Source: an uncultured Desulfobacterales bacterium
GTDB lineage: Bacteria > Desulfobacterota > Desulfobacteria > Desulfobacterales > JAFDCJ01
Length of the DNA: 12,662 nucleotides
Direction: 5' to 3'
Assembly (NCBI GenBank): GCA_945787595.1
Contig: CALZJV010000120.1
Location: 1 to 12,662, forward strand
Both the position numbers and the translations under genes were made by a program. This document shows positions 5,145 to 11,427 of the stretch, one piece after another. Below the pieces are notes generated by a model. It was not told the DNA's origin. It did not search any database and was given only the letters and a program-made list of their open reading frames with translations. The first letter of the stretch is position 1; each line of letters starts with the position of its first letter.

Positions 5145-5295
5145 ACCTAACCTTTAAGGATTGACACGACCGCAAGGTCGTATTCAATCCCTTGAACCAA
5201 GGGATGGGCCTGACAGGAAAAGCTAGGCGGTTTTCGTAAAAACCCATGCTAGCTTGCAAAGCATTTAGCCTGCAGGTCATCCCCAACCGTTATGT
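5145..5295 (+). other. Long attC recombination site with nested hairpins
   Basis: The left end is ACCTAAC (5145-5151), a perfect RYYYAAC; the right end is GTTATGT (5289-5295). GGAT-t-GAC on the left pairs with GTCATCC on the right, with one extra base. Between them lie small hairpins, CGACC-gcaa-GGTCG (about 5168) and CCCTT..AAGGG (about 5189), and a GCTAG/CTAGC pair. At 151 bp it is long for attC but within the known range. Confidence 0.7.
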
Positions 5296-5336
5296 GAATA
5301 GACAATGTGTATTGCAGAAAAGATTTTAAGGTATAA

Positions 5337-5891
5337 ATGGGATATTCTATAGAATTATATTTTGAATCCAAGTTTGAACAAAACATTCGCTCATTGTGGG
5401 ATGAGCTTGCAGAAGCTGGCGTGCCGTCGATATTACATAGAATTGACAGCAGACCCCATATAAGCTTGGCAGTTCTGGCAAACATTCACGAAGATCGGAT
5501 TTCTGAATTGTTTGATAATTTTATCAAACAATACTCTGCTTTCTTCATCGAATTTCCAGTAATTGCATTGATTCCAGGAAAACAGCAGACGGTATTTTTA
5601 GCACCGGCTACGAATATAATACTTCTTCAGATGCAACGAACCTTATGCAACCTTTTACGAAAAAGCGGAAATCCACCGCTTGAGCGCTATGAACCGAAAA
5701 ATTGGCTCTTACATTGTTCTATATCAAAGGAACTTTCCTCTTCGGATGCCTTAACCACAATTGAGATCTGTCAAAATAGCCCTGTAACTGAGATGACAAT
5801 GGTAATCGAGACCGGGATTATCGAATTCAGACCAAGAAGGGAAATAAAGAAATTTGGCCTAAAAATTGATGAGATGAAATCCGTCACATAA
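5337..5891 (+). CDS. 2H phosphoesterase (2'-5' RNA ligase superfamily)
   Basis: Encodes 184 residues from ATG 5337 with AAGG shortly upstream. Two HxS/T motifs define the family: His41-Ile-Ser43 in RPHISLAV and His126-Cys-Ser128 in LLHCSIS, about 85 residues apart as in LigT/2H enzymes. These histidines catalyse phosphodiester chemistry on RNA ends, cyclic phosphates or cyclic nucleotides; the actual substrate cannot be read from sequence. The N-terminal SIELYFESKFEQNIRSLWDELAEAG segment matches the first strand and helix of such proteins. It is soluble, with no signal peptide. It occupies its own cassette after the long attC at 5145. Some 2H enzymes act in tRNA or nucleotide-signal metabolism, including anti-phage or anti-host roles, but nothing here proves that. 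Confidence 0.82.
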   Translation: MGYSIELYFESKFEQNIRSLWDELAEAGVPSILHRIDSRPHISLAVLANIHEDRISELFDNFIKQYSAFFIEFPVIALIPGKQQTVFLAPATNIILLQMQRTLCNLLRKSGNPPLERYEPKNWLLHCSISKELSSSDALTTIEICQNSPVTEMTMVIETGIIEFRPRREIKKFGLKIDEMKSVT

Positions 5892-5968
5892 CATTTGCTT
5901 CTATAGCGCTATCTAGTACGAACGTATTCATTGTTTGGTCTCTTGTTCGGCTTTCGTTATGACAATGC

Positions 5969-6020
5969 GCCCAACGGCTTTCAGGCGGACTCGGTTCCCT
6001 CGCCGCTGAAGCCGAGCGAT
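5969..6020 (+). other. attC-like site with a degenerate right end
   Basis: GCCCAAC (5969-5975) is a perfect RYYYAAC. CGGCTT-t-CAG at 5975-5984 pairs with CTGAAGCCG at 6006-6014, with one extra T as in the site at 1682. The expected GTTRRRY on the right is missing (GAGCGAT instead). It lies just before the pyrE-like gene. It could be a mutated attC or a simple hairpin. Confidence 0.45.
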
Positions 6021-6033
6021 CCCACAAAGGAAG

Positions 6034-6579
6034 ATGATGAATCGATCTGAACTGGCGGAGAAGATTCTTAGTCTATCGCACATCACGGGAAGGTTTAAAC
6101 TCCGCTCCGGTCAAATCAGCAATGAGTATTTCGACAAGTATCTATTTGAAGCAGATCCAGAAGTCCTCAAGGCCATTGCCGAGCACATGGTCCGCCTGAT
6201 ACCTGAAGGCATCGAGGCTCTTGCCGGCCTCGAAATGGGCGGTATTCCCGTCGTGACAATGCTATCCCAGTTAAGCGGAATACCTGCTGTATTCGTGAGG
6301 AAGAAGGCCAAAGAGTATGGCACACGCAAGCTAGCGGAAGGCGGAAATATTTCGGGGAAAAGACTGCTCATAATTGAAGACGTAGTGACATCAGGCGGCC
6401 AGATACTTCGTTCAGCCATCGACCTGCGGGAGTGCAAGGCCATGGTTGAACATGTTGCGTGTGTCATCGACCGTGAAGCTGGAGGTTCTGAGAATCTCGC
6501 CAAGGAAAACCTATCCCTCTGGTCATTATTTACGATGTCTGAGCTAAAAGAAAAATACAAGGGTAAACTTGGAAATTGA
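6034..6579 (+). CDS. pyrE: Orotate phosphoribosyltransferase
   Basis: Encodes 181 residues; ATG 6037 would be one residue shorter and is better spaced from AAAGGAAG (6026-6033). The PRPP-binding motif LLIIEDVVTSGGQ is at residues 111-123 with the two acidic residues (Glu115, Asp116), and the flexible catalytic loop segment VRKKAKEYGTRKLAEG is at 88-103. The N-terminal ITGRFKLRSGQISNEYFDKY block is typical of PyrE. The enzyme joins orotate to PRPP to make OMP in pyrimidine synthesis. Its length is close to the short PyrE forms. No other pyr gene is near. It lies between an attC-like site and half an attC, so it may travel as a cassette. A paralogous or salvage-type phosphoribosyltransferase is possible. 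Confidence 0.85.
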   Translation: MMNRSELAEKILSLSHITGRFKLRSGQISNEYFDKYLFEADPEVLKAIAEHMVRLIPEGIEALAGLEMGGIPVVTMLSQLSGIPAVFVRKKAKEYGTRKLAEGGNISGKRLLIIEDVVTSGGQILRSAIDLRECKAMVEHVACVIDREAGGSENLAKENLSLWSLFTMSELKEKYKGKLGN

Positions 6580-6609
6580 TAGGGCCGCTGCTCTCCGGCA
6601 GGGTTAGAC
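6580..6609 (+). other. Right half of an attC site
   Basis: GGCCGCTGCTC-tCcGGC-aG-GGTTAGAC closely follows the right arms of the sites at 796 and 4669 (GGCCGCTGCTCACTGGC) and ends with GTTAGAC (6603-6609), a perfect GTTRRRY. No matching left arm is seen between the pyrE stop and this sequence. It looks like an attC that lost its left half, perhaps when the upstream gene was joined by deletion. Confidence 0.6.
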
Positions 6610-6622
6610 TGAGGAGGAATTT

Positions 6623-6984
6623 ATGCTCAAGAAGTGCGTACAGGAGCGAATGAGCGTCGAAAGCAAACGCAATGCATTTGATTTTTCGAACTTTGGTGAT
6701 CCCATTGCCATACAATCGGACTGGTCTCCTATAAAACACGGTGGAACTAACATCCGGAACCATAGATTGGCCAAGGTCAATTCCAACCGGCTAGAATTCT
6801 TTTGGGCATCATGGTCGGTGCAGTCATAGGCGCACTCGGGGGGATGATGGATCAAGGTAGTATGTTGATCTTGATGCCATCCGGACCACCGTTTTGGGCG
6901 ATCGTCGGAGCGTTTGTCGGTAGTATTGTGGGCGCCTTATATGGCGCGTTCTCGGGATCATCATCTCAGGACGTTAATTCCTAA
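6623..6984 (+). pseudogene. Frameshifted small membrane-protein cassette gene
   Basis: ATG 6623 (ribosome-binding site GAGGAGG) opens a frame ending at TAG 6827-6829. Its sequence, including DPIAIQSDWSPIKHGGTNIRNHRLAKVNSNRLEF, resembles the start of an uncharacterised cassette-borne membrane-protein family that I recall, in which a membrane domain follows NRLEF. That hydrophobic part is present in another frame, from about 6796 to 6984: LGIMVGAVIGALGG and, later, AIVGAFVGSIVGALYGAFSG. The switch lies at the run TTCTTTTGGG near 6797-6805, where one missing T would explain it. Restored, the product would be about 120 residues with glycine-zipper helices (GxxxG repeats). Either it is a pseudogene with a homopolymer frameshift, or a sequencing error split one gene. 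Function unknown. Confidence 0.6.
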
Positions 6985-7000
6985 AAATCAGGGGGATTCA

Positions 7001-8014
7001 ATGAAAGTATTCCAACTGCAAGATGAATGGTCGATTGACAATTTGACCCTGACAGAACGGCCTAAGCCAGAACCAGGTCCTGGCGAGGTATTATTGCAAA
7101 TGAAGGCGGCTTCGTTAAATTACCGTGACCTCCTGGTCCCGCAAAGAGGATACGGAGCACTGACCGGAACGTTGCCGCTGATTCCTATCTCAGACGGTGT
7201 TGGAGAGGTTATCGCTATTGGTGAGGGAGTTAGACGTGTTGTCGTCGGTGACCGCGTGTGCCCGGTTATGATACAGAGCTGGATTAGCGGCCCGCCTACC
7301 ATGGAGAGGCTTTCTGCGACGCTGGGAGGTCCGCTTGACGGTGTGATGGCGGAATATTTGGCGCTAAATGAACAGGGCGTTGCCAAAACTCCGGAACATC
7401 TCAGTAATGAGGAGGCTGCCACTTTGCCTTGCGCGGCATTAACTGCCTGGAGCGCTATTGTTACTGATGGGCGGGTTAATGCAGGCGATCGGGTTTTAGT
7501 GCAGGGAACTGGAGGGGTGTCGCTGTTCGCGCTGCAGTTCGCCAAATTACATGGTGCCTATGTTATCGTGACATCAAGCAGTGATGAGAAGCTGCAACGT
7601 GCCATCAATCTGGGTGCTGATGAAGGTATCAATTATCTGTCGACACCCGAATGGGGCAAGGAAGTCAAGCGTATGACCGGCGCTGAGGGGGTCGACCTCA
7701 TCATTGAGGTTGGCGGCCAAAAGACGCTACCGCAGTCGCTTCGCGCCATTCGTGCAGGAGGTACGATCTGCTTGATTGGCGTCTTGTCGGGATTGAATAT
7801 GGATGTGAGTTTGGGTCTGATTGTAACACGTAAAGTGCGCCTTCAAGGTATTTCGGTGGGGAACCGAGATGGGTTCGAGGCAATGATGCGGGCGATTTCA
7901 CAACACTCCCTGAAACCCGTTATCGATCGAACTTTCGCTTTCGAAGAGTTACGAGAAGCGCTCGATTACTTGGCACGCAGCGGCCATTTTGGGAAGGTTT
8001 GTATCCACCATTAA
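7001..8014 (+). CDS. Zinc-independent MDR oxidoreductase (quinone reductase-like)
   Basis: Encodes 337 residues. ATG 7001 has AGGGGG just upstream (6990-6995), which decides it over an in-frame codon within the preceding gene. It is a medium-chain dehydrogenase/reductase: a GroES-like N-terminal half (PGPGEVLLQMKAASLNYRDLLV at about 25-46, SDGVGEVIAIGEGV near 65-78) and a Rossmann half with GTGGVSLFALQFAK at about 168-182 and GADEGINY at about 205-212. The four-cysteine structural zinc loop is missing, and Cys/His zinc ligands are not evident, which fits NAD(P)H:quinone oxidoreductase or related NADP-dependent reductases. The substrate is unknown. It follows the membrane pseudogene by 16 bp and is intact. 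Confidence 0.85.
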   Translation: MKVFQLQDEWSIDNLTLTERPKPEPGPGEVLLQMKAASLNYRDLLVPQRGYGALTGTLPLIPISDGVGEVIAIGEGVRRVVVGDRVCPVMIQSWISGPPTMERLSATLGGPLDGVMAEYLALNEQGVAKTPEHLSNEEAATLPCAALTAWSAIVTDGRVNAGDRVLVQGTGGVSLFALQFAKLHGAYVIVTSSSDEKLQRAINLGADEGINYLSTPEWGKEVKRMTGAEGVDLIIEVGGQKTLPQSLRAIRAGGTICLIGVLSGLNMDVSLGLIVTRKVRLQGISVGNRDGFEAMMRAISQHSLKPVIDRTFAFEELREALDYLARSGHFGKVCIHH

Positions 8015-8034
8015 CTTTGGCATAGTATCGGGAT

Positions 8035-8052
8035 ACTCCTCTTTTCAGGAGT
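8035..8052 (+). terminator. Hairpin after the MDR gene
   Basis: ACTCCT (8035-8040) pairs with AGGAGT (8047-8052) around a CTTTTC loop, 20 bp after the stop at 8014. No T-tract follows, so it is only a candidate terminator. Confidence 0.35.
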
Positions 8053-8096
8053 TCACCCACACGGGTTTGGCGGTTTTTCTCTCCAAGGCCGTTCCC

Positions 8097-8138
8097 AGCC
8101 CGCAGGGCTTACAGGCCGGAGGGTAGGCTCTACGAGCC
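8097..8138. other. Pair of small hairpins in non-coding DNA
   Basis: AGCCC-gca-GGGCT (8097-8109) and GGCTC-tac-GAGCC (8126-8138) are compact three-base-loop hairpins, the second flanked by two GCCGGAGG copies. The 360-bp gap from 8015 to 8372 holds these, the transposase remnant and a half attC, but no intact gene. They may belong to the non-coding end of the adjacent insertion-sequence remnant. Confidence 0.35.
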
Positions 8139-8141
8139 GGA

Positions 8142-8230
8142 GGCCAATGCTTCCAGGAAAACATACATCTTTCTTGCATGCAGATCGATTCCGCAGTAGT
8201 ATCTATATGTTGCTGGGTGTAGAATCTCAT
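8142..8230 (-). mobile_element. Remnant of an IS110-family transposase (N-terminus)
   Basis: On the minus strand, ATG 8230-8228 has GAGGAGGTG upstream and reads MRFYTQQH. After a frameshift of one base at about 8202-8206 it continues YYCGIDLHARKMYVF. GIDLHARKMY is the hallmark start of the DEDD catalytic domain of IS110-family transposases, whose first Asp is in GIDLH. Only about 30 of the usual 300-400 residues remain, with a frameshift, so it is inactive. It lies within 100 bp of a half attC, which matters because IS1111-type members of this family are known to target attC sites. Confidence 0.6.
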
Positions 8231-8310
8231 GGGACACCTCCTCTGGTTAGGGTTAATGGTTGCCGCCATTCATATTAAAGGAGTTTTCCTTGATACTCAA
8301 GAAAAGGTTC

Positions 8311-8338
8311 TATGCCCGGCACCTCACTTTGGTTAGGC
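8311..8338 (+). other. Right half of an attC site
   Basis: CCCGGCACCTCACTTTGGTTAGGC ends with a perfect core GTTAGGC (8332-8338) followed by TCTACAA. It matches the right arm of the attC at 2451 (GCAGCTCACTTGGTTAGGC then ATCTACAA). No pairing left arm is found upstream, where the transposase remnant lies. It is probably the last trace of a cassette junction. Confidence 0.55.
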
Positions 8339-8372
8339 TCTACAAACTTGAAGTCCAGGGAGGACAACGACC

Positions 8373-9254
8373 ATGTTGAAACGGACTGAAGCAGGTGTTC
8401 TAAGTGTCGCCTATTTTGAGAATGGACCCTCAAACGGCACGCCAGCGCTGCTCCTTCACGGCTTCCCATATGATGTCCATGCCTACGACGAGGTGACCCC
8501 TCTTCTGGTCTCAGCGGGCTGTCGTGTGATCACGCCCTATCTGCGCGGATACGGTCCAACGCAGTTTTTATCCGCGGTCACTCCGCGCTCCGGTCAACAG
8601 GCGGTACTGGCTCATGATCTACTTGCGTTCATGGATGCACTCGGGATCCGGAGCGCCGTGCTTGCCGGATACGATTGGGGAGGGCGCGCTGCGTGTATCA
8701 CAGCTGCCCTTTGGCCAGAGCGTGCGCGAGCGCTTGTATCGGCAGGAGGTTACAACATTCAAGACATTCCAAGATCGATCAAACCTCAGACGCCTGAAGA
8801 CGAATACCGCTTCTGGTATCAATACTATTTTCACTCGGAGCGAGGACGGGCGGGCCTGGCTCAATATCGACGTGAGTTTTGCAGACTCCTGTGGCGGCTG
8901 TGGTCTCCAACTTGGGATTTCAAAAACAAAGTCTTCGACCGAACCGCTGTCTCCTTCGATAATCCAGATTTTGTCGACGTGGTAATCCACTCCTACCGGC
9001 ATCGCTTTGGGCTGGTGTCTGGAGACCCCTCAGTCGAAGAAACAGAGCAACTCCTAACTACGCAGCCGAAAATCTCCGTGCCAACGATTGCGATTGATGG
9101 CGATACCGATGGGGTTGTTCCTTCAGGTGGCTCGGCACATCATCATCGTTTCTTTACGGGGACGTATGAGCGCCGGGTGATGCCTGGTGTCGGTCACAAT
9201 CCACCCCAAGAAGCCCCGCGCGACTTTGCAGAAGCGGTGTTGTCGTTGGTATAG
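8373..9254 (+). CDS. Alpha/beta hydrolase, epoxide hydrolase-like
   Basis: Encodes 293 residues from ATG 8373 with AGGGAGG upstream (8357-8363). The fold signature is complete: oxyanion-hole HGFP at 29-32, nucleophile elbow G-Y-D101-W-G-G, an acid in IDGDTDGVVP near 245-254, and the catalytic His in MPGVGHNPPQ near 275. Aspartate rather than serine as nucleophile, with the GxDWGG context and tyrosines in a cap region (RFWYQYYF), points to epoxide hydrolases or haloalkane dehalogenases; the His-Gly-Phe-Pro oxyanion motif favours epoxide hydrolase. There is no signal peptide, so it is cytoplasmic. The gene begins 35 bp after a half attC, so it may have entered as a cassette, but no attC follows it. 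A truncated LysR regulator lies 2 bp downstream. Confidence 0.85.
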   Translation: MLKRTEAGVLSVAYFENGPSNGTPALLLHGFPYDVHAYDEVTPLLVSAGCRVITPYLRGYGPTQFLSAVTPRSGQQAVLAHDLLAFMDALGIRSAVLAGYDWGGRAACITAALWPERARALVSAGGYNIQDIPRSIKPQTPEDEYRFWYQYYFHSERGRAGLAQYRREFCRLLWRLWSPTWDFKNKVFDRTAVSFDNPDFVDVVIHSYRHRFGLVSGDPSVEETEQLLTTQPKISVPTIAIDGDTDGVVPSGGSAHHHRFFTGTYERRVMPGVGHNPPQEAPRDFAEAVLSLV

Positions 9255-9256
9255 CC

Positions 9257-9874
9257 GTGCGGGAAACAGAAGCGGTCAAAGGCCTGCTATCTCTCGGTGC
9301 CATGGAATCAACCACGGCGGTGCGTTTGCCTCCCGTTTTTGCCCGCTATCACCAAGAATTTCCTCAAGTTAATATGGATATAACCACCGGCAGCAGCGAA
9401 GAACTTGTTCAGAAAGTGCGGCAATATGAACTCGATGGGGCCTTTGTGGGTGGTGGGGTGAAACATCCTGATATCGAACAGGAACCTATGTTTCAGGAGG
9501 AGCTCGTCATTTTAACCGCCCGGCAGGTCAGTCGTATCGACAGGGTTGAATAACCGACGCTGATTGTATTCCGCTAGGGGTGTACCTATCGGGGCATTCT
9601 TGAAAATTGGGTCAAGGAGAGCGGGATCATTCCTTGTAATATCATGGAGTTTGGTTCCCCGGAGGCCATTTTGGGTTGCGTTGCCGCCGGGAAGGGGATG
9701 ACCTTGTTTCCACGATCCGTCATAGAGAAGCGTAACTATCTCGAAAACGTAAGAGTCCATAAAATTTCGCCTGAGTTGGAAAAAGTTCCGACCATGTTTA
9801 TCCGGCGCAAAGACGCCGTGATGACCAAAGCTCTATGGGCGTTTCTGCGCCTTGTGCGAATAGAAAGTGGATAG
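9257..9874 (+). pseudogene. LysR-family regulator fragment with two internal stops
   Basis: One continuous frame runs from about 9257 to TAG 9872 with only two stops inside: TAA 9551-9553 and TAG 9575-9577. It reads as the substrate-binding half of a LysR-type regulator: LLSLGAMESTTAVRLPPVFARYHQEFPQV at the start, YELDGAFVGG in the middle, then after the stops GCTYRGILENWVKESG, FGSPEAILGCVAAGKGMTLFPRSVI. The N-terminal helix-turn-helix (about 90 residues) is absent. No frameshift is needed. It starts 2 bp after the hydrolase stop, so a deletion probably joined the two. It is not expected to make a functional regulator. The natural target is unknown. Confidence 0.82.
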
Positions 9875-10256
9875 AGGCACTTCATTGGCCTGAGTCTTGT
9901 GCTGGTTGGCTTCCTGGCCGCTTTATTGGGTGGTTTTGCAGGGTCGTGTTGGCCTAATATCTTTATTGTCTTATAGTGAGCTTCTTGTAATTGTCCAATA
10001 ATCTGCTGTCAGAATCCCATCTTGGCTTGCAAATTTGCACTGATATGATTTGCTCACCAGTTAGGAAATCCTCTCAAATCGACTGAAAGCAAATTTTAAT
10101 AGTATCCTATTTGATACTACAGCACTTTACTGTGCCTACTTGACTTATTTTCCATACTATATACTTTATTGCTAGGTGTAGAGGCCAGTTTTCATCCAAC
10201 AATATCAACCCACTCAGTCGGCTTCCCCGGGCATACATCGAAAAGGAGGGAATCAA
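9875..10256 (+). other. Intergenic region with a membrane-segment remnant
   Basis: No intact gene is seen in these 382 bp. From 9878 to TAG 9974-9976, in the same frame as the LysR remnant, a 32-codon stretch reads as a membrane helix (IGLSLVLVGFLAALLGGFAG) without a start or ribosome-binding site, probably the trace of a transporter or other membrane protein. The rest is AT-rich. A short inverted repeat lies at 10100-10119 and AAAAGGAGGG just before 10257 serves the next gene. No convincing promoter was found. Confidence 0.4.
10100..10119. repeat. Short perfect inverted repeat, possible operator
   Basis: TAGTATC (10100-10106) and GATACTA (10113-10119) are perfect reverse complements around CTATTT. 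It lies 138 bp upstream of the flavin reductase gene in AT-rich DNA. It could be a regulator-binding site or a weak hairpin; no T-tract follows. Confidence 0.35.
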
Positions 10257-10835
10257 ATGAAGAAAAAACTCGGCGGCATCAACGTCCTCTATCCCACCCC
10301 AACGGTTTTGGTCGGTGCAATTGTAAACGGCAAACCCAACTTTATTACCATCGCCCATATCGGTATCGTCAATCACGCAACGCCCCATCTTATTTCCCTC
10401 AGTTTGGGTAAACCCCACTACACCAACCCGGGAATCAAGGAAAACAAAGCTTTCAGTGTGAACATCCCATCCGAAAACCTGGTCGCCGAAACCGATTATG
10501 TAGGTCTGGTGAGCGGTAAGAAAACGGATAAATCCGGTCTGTTTGAAACATTCAATGGTGAGCTAGAAAACGCCCCCATGATTAAGCAATGCCCGCTCAA
10601 TATGGAATGCCGGCTTTACGACACCTATGACACCCCCACCCACGAACTTTTCATCGGAGAAATTGTGGAAACCTATGCCGACGAATCCGTGCTCACCGAG
10701 GGCAAAGTAGACCTGGCCAAACTCAAACCGCTTTTGTTCGACATGAGCAGTGTCAAGTACTGGTCGGTTGGCGAAGTGGTGGCCGGCTGCTGGAGCATCG
10801 GTAAAAAGCTTAAAAGAAAAAGGAAAGAGTTATGA
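10257..10835 (+). CDS. Flavoredoxin-like flavin reductase
   Basis: Encodes 192 residues from ATG 10257 with AAAAGGAGGG upstream. It is a member of the flavin-reductase-like FMN-binding family: YPTPTVLVGAIVNGKPNFITIAHIGIVNHATPHLISLSLGKPHYTNPGIKENKAFSVNIPS covers the split-barrel FMN site (residues about 10-75), followed by the ETDYVGLVSGKKTDKSGLFET segment. This arrangement is like flavoredoxin of sulfate reducers, an FMN protein that passes electrons in sulfite or thiosulfate reduction and related redox work; other members are NAD(P)H:flavin reductases. It has no signal peptide. The C-terminus is very basic (KKLKRKRKEL). Its stop overlaps ATG 10832 of a 13-codon frame. The family call is firm, the electron partner is not. 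Confidence 0.85.
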   Translation: MKKKLGGINVLYPTPTVLVGAIVNGKPNFITIAHIGIVNHATPHLISLSLGKPHYTNPGIKENKAFSVNIPSENLVAETDYVGLVSGKKTDKSGLFETFNGELENAPMIKQCPLNMECRLYDTYDTPTHELFIGEIVETYADESVLTEGKVDLAKLKPLLFDMSSVKYWSVGEVVAGCWSIGKKLKRKRKEL

Positions 10836-10873
10836 AATTAGAAGATCAAAAAACTGTTTCGAACTCAACTTAA
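10832..10873 (+). CDS. Tiny coupled open frame, probably a gene stub
   Basis: ATG 10832 overlaps the flavin reductase stop as ATGA and has AAAGGAAAG upstream, then encodes 13 residues (MKLEDQKTVSNST). The coupling and ribosome-binding site suggest that a longer gene once followed here and was cut off. No family can be named from so few residues, and it may be chance. Confidence 0.25.
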   Translation: MKLEDQKTVSNST

Positions 10874-10910
10874 CGTTTATACCATATTCAATTTCGAAAG
10901 GAGTCTTCTC

Positions 10911-11117
10911 ATGGCATACACTTATGCTATTACCGGAGCAACCGGAAACATCGGTCATAAAATCACGGAAAAATTGCTGGCAGAGGGCCACAAGGTCAGA
11001 GCCATTAACAGCGGCGACATCCTAAGCCATTACCAACGAACACCTGAAAACACCACCGAAACCTCGATTGAAGAGTTTGCTCAAGGGTTTGCTGCGGCCT
11101 ACAAAGCCCAGCAATGA
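10911..11117 (+). pseudogene. Internally deleted NmrA-like NAD(P)-binding gene
   Basis: ATG 10911 has AAAGGAG upstream. The 68-residue frame starts with a Rossmann motif, YAITGATGNIGHKITEKLLAEGHKVRAI (GATGNIG at 9-15), typical of NmrA/NAD(P)H-binding quinone reductases. After residue 31 it passes directly to RTPENTTETSIEEFAQGFAAAYKAQ, which looks like the C-terminal end of the same family, where full proteins have about 280 residues. The frame is kept, so an in-frame or accidental deletion removed roughly 200 codons. It could make a short protein, but without most of the fold it should not be an active enzyme. Confidence 0.65.
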
Positions 11118-11230
11118 TCGCAATTTTAAATTTTAGTTCATTTGAAATATCAAATTACTCGCCTAGATCGACATCAATTTGTCGATATGGCTCAGCGAAG
11201 CGCCTAATAGCGTCTAAAGGAGGTCTCCCC

Positions 11231-11419
11231 CTGAAAGCTATCCAACTCCATCAAGCAGGCTCATTGGATCAACTAAAATACAAGGAGGTTAAAACGCCTT
11301 CAGCGGGCGCGGGGCAAGTGCTCGTAAAAGTAGTATCGTCCTCCGTCAACTTCGACGCCTTCGTGTATTGGCCCATTTGTGAGAGGCCCGTCAAGCGCGT
11401 GGCGGCGGAAACAATTTAG
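11231..11419 (+). pseudogene. N-terminal stub of a quinone oxidoreductase
   Basis: After AAAGGAGG (11216-11223) the frame begins with CTG 11231 and reads LKAIQLHQAGSLDQLKYKEVKTPSAGAGQVLVKVVSSSVNFD, the standard N-terminus of MDR quinone oxidoreductases, then changes to an unrelated ending and stops at TAG 11417-11419. The expected Met codon is a CTG here, so it is either a mutated start or a rare CTG start. Only about 42 of some 325 residues remain. It resembles, but is not a copy of, the intact MDR gene at 7001. Confidence 0.65.
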
Positions 11420-11427
11420 AGGTTATT

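Noticed and set aside
5885..5962. attC formed by ACATAAC and GTTATGA after the 2H gene
   Set aside because: The outer boxes match, but the inner arms do not pair; the site at 5969 fits better.
6111..6560. 149-codon open frame on the minus strand
   Set aside because: It lies wholly inside the pyrE-like gene, whose motifs are clear; the Ser/Arg-rich product is a shadow.
6914..7000. Upstream extension of the MDR gene to 6914
   Set aside because: No family sequence in the extension, and AGGGGG with ATG 7001 gives a natural start.
8619..9002. 127-codon minus-strand frame and 7120-7545 on the same strand
   Set aside because: Both are antisense shadows of genes with complete catalytic or cofactor motifs.
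9551..9577. TAA and TAG inside the LysR frame as recoding (e.g. pyrrolysine)
   Set aside because: TAA is not recoded in this way, the HTH is missing, and two different stops point to pseudogene decay.
10046..10066. GCTCACCAGTTAGGA as another attC right end
   Set aside because: The last base of the core is wrong and no left arm pairs beyond six bases.
10140..10165. TTGACT..TATACT promoter before the flavin reductase
   Set aside because: The spacing is 14 bp, too short for a credible sigma-70 promoter.
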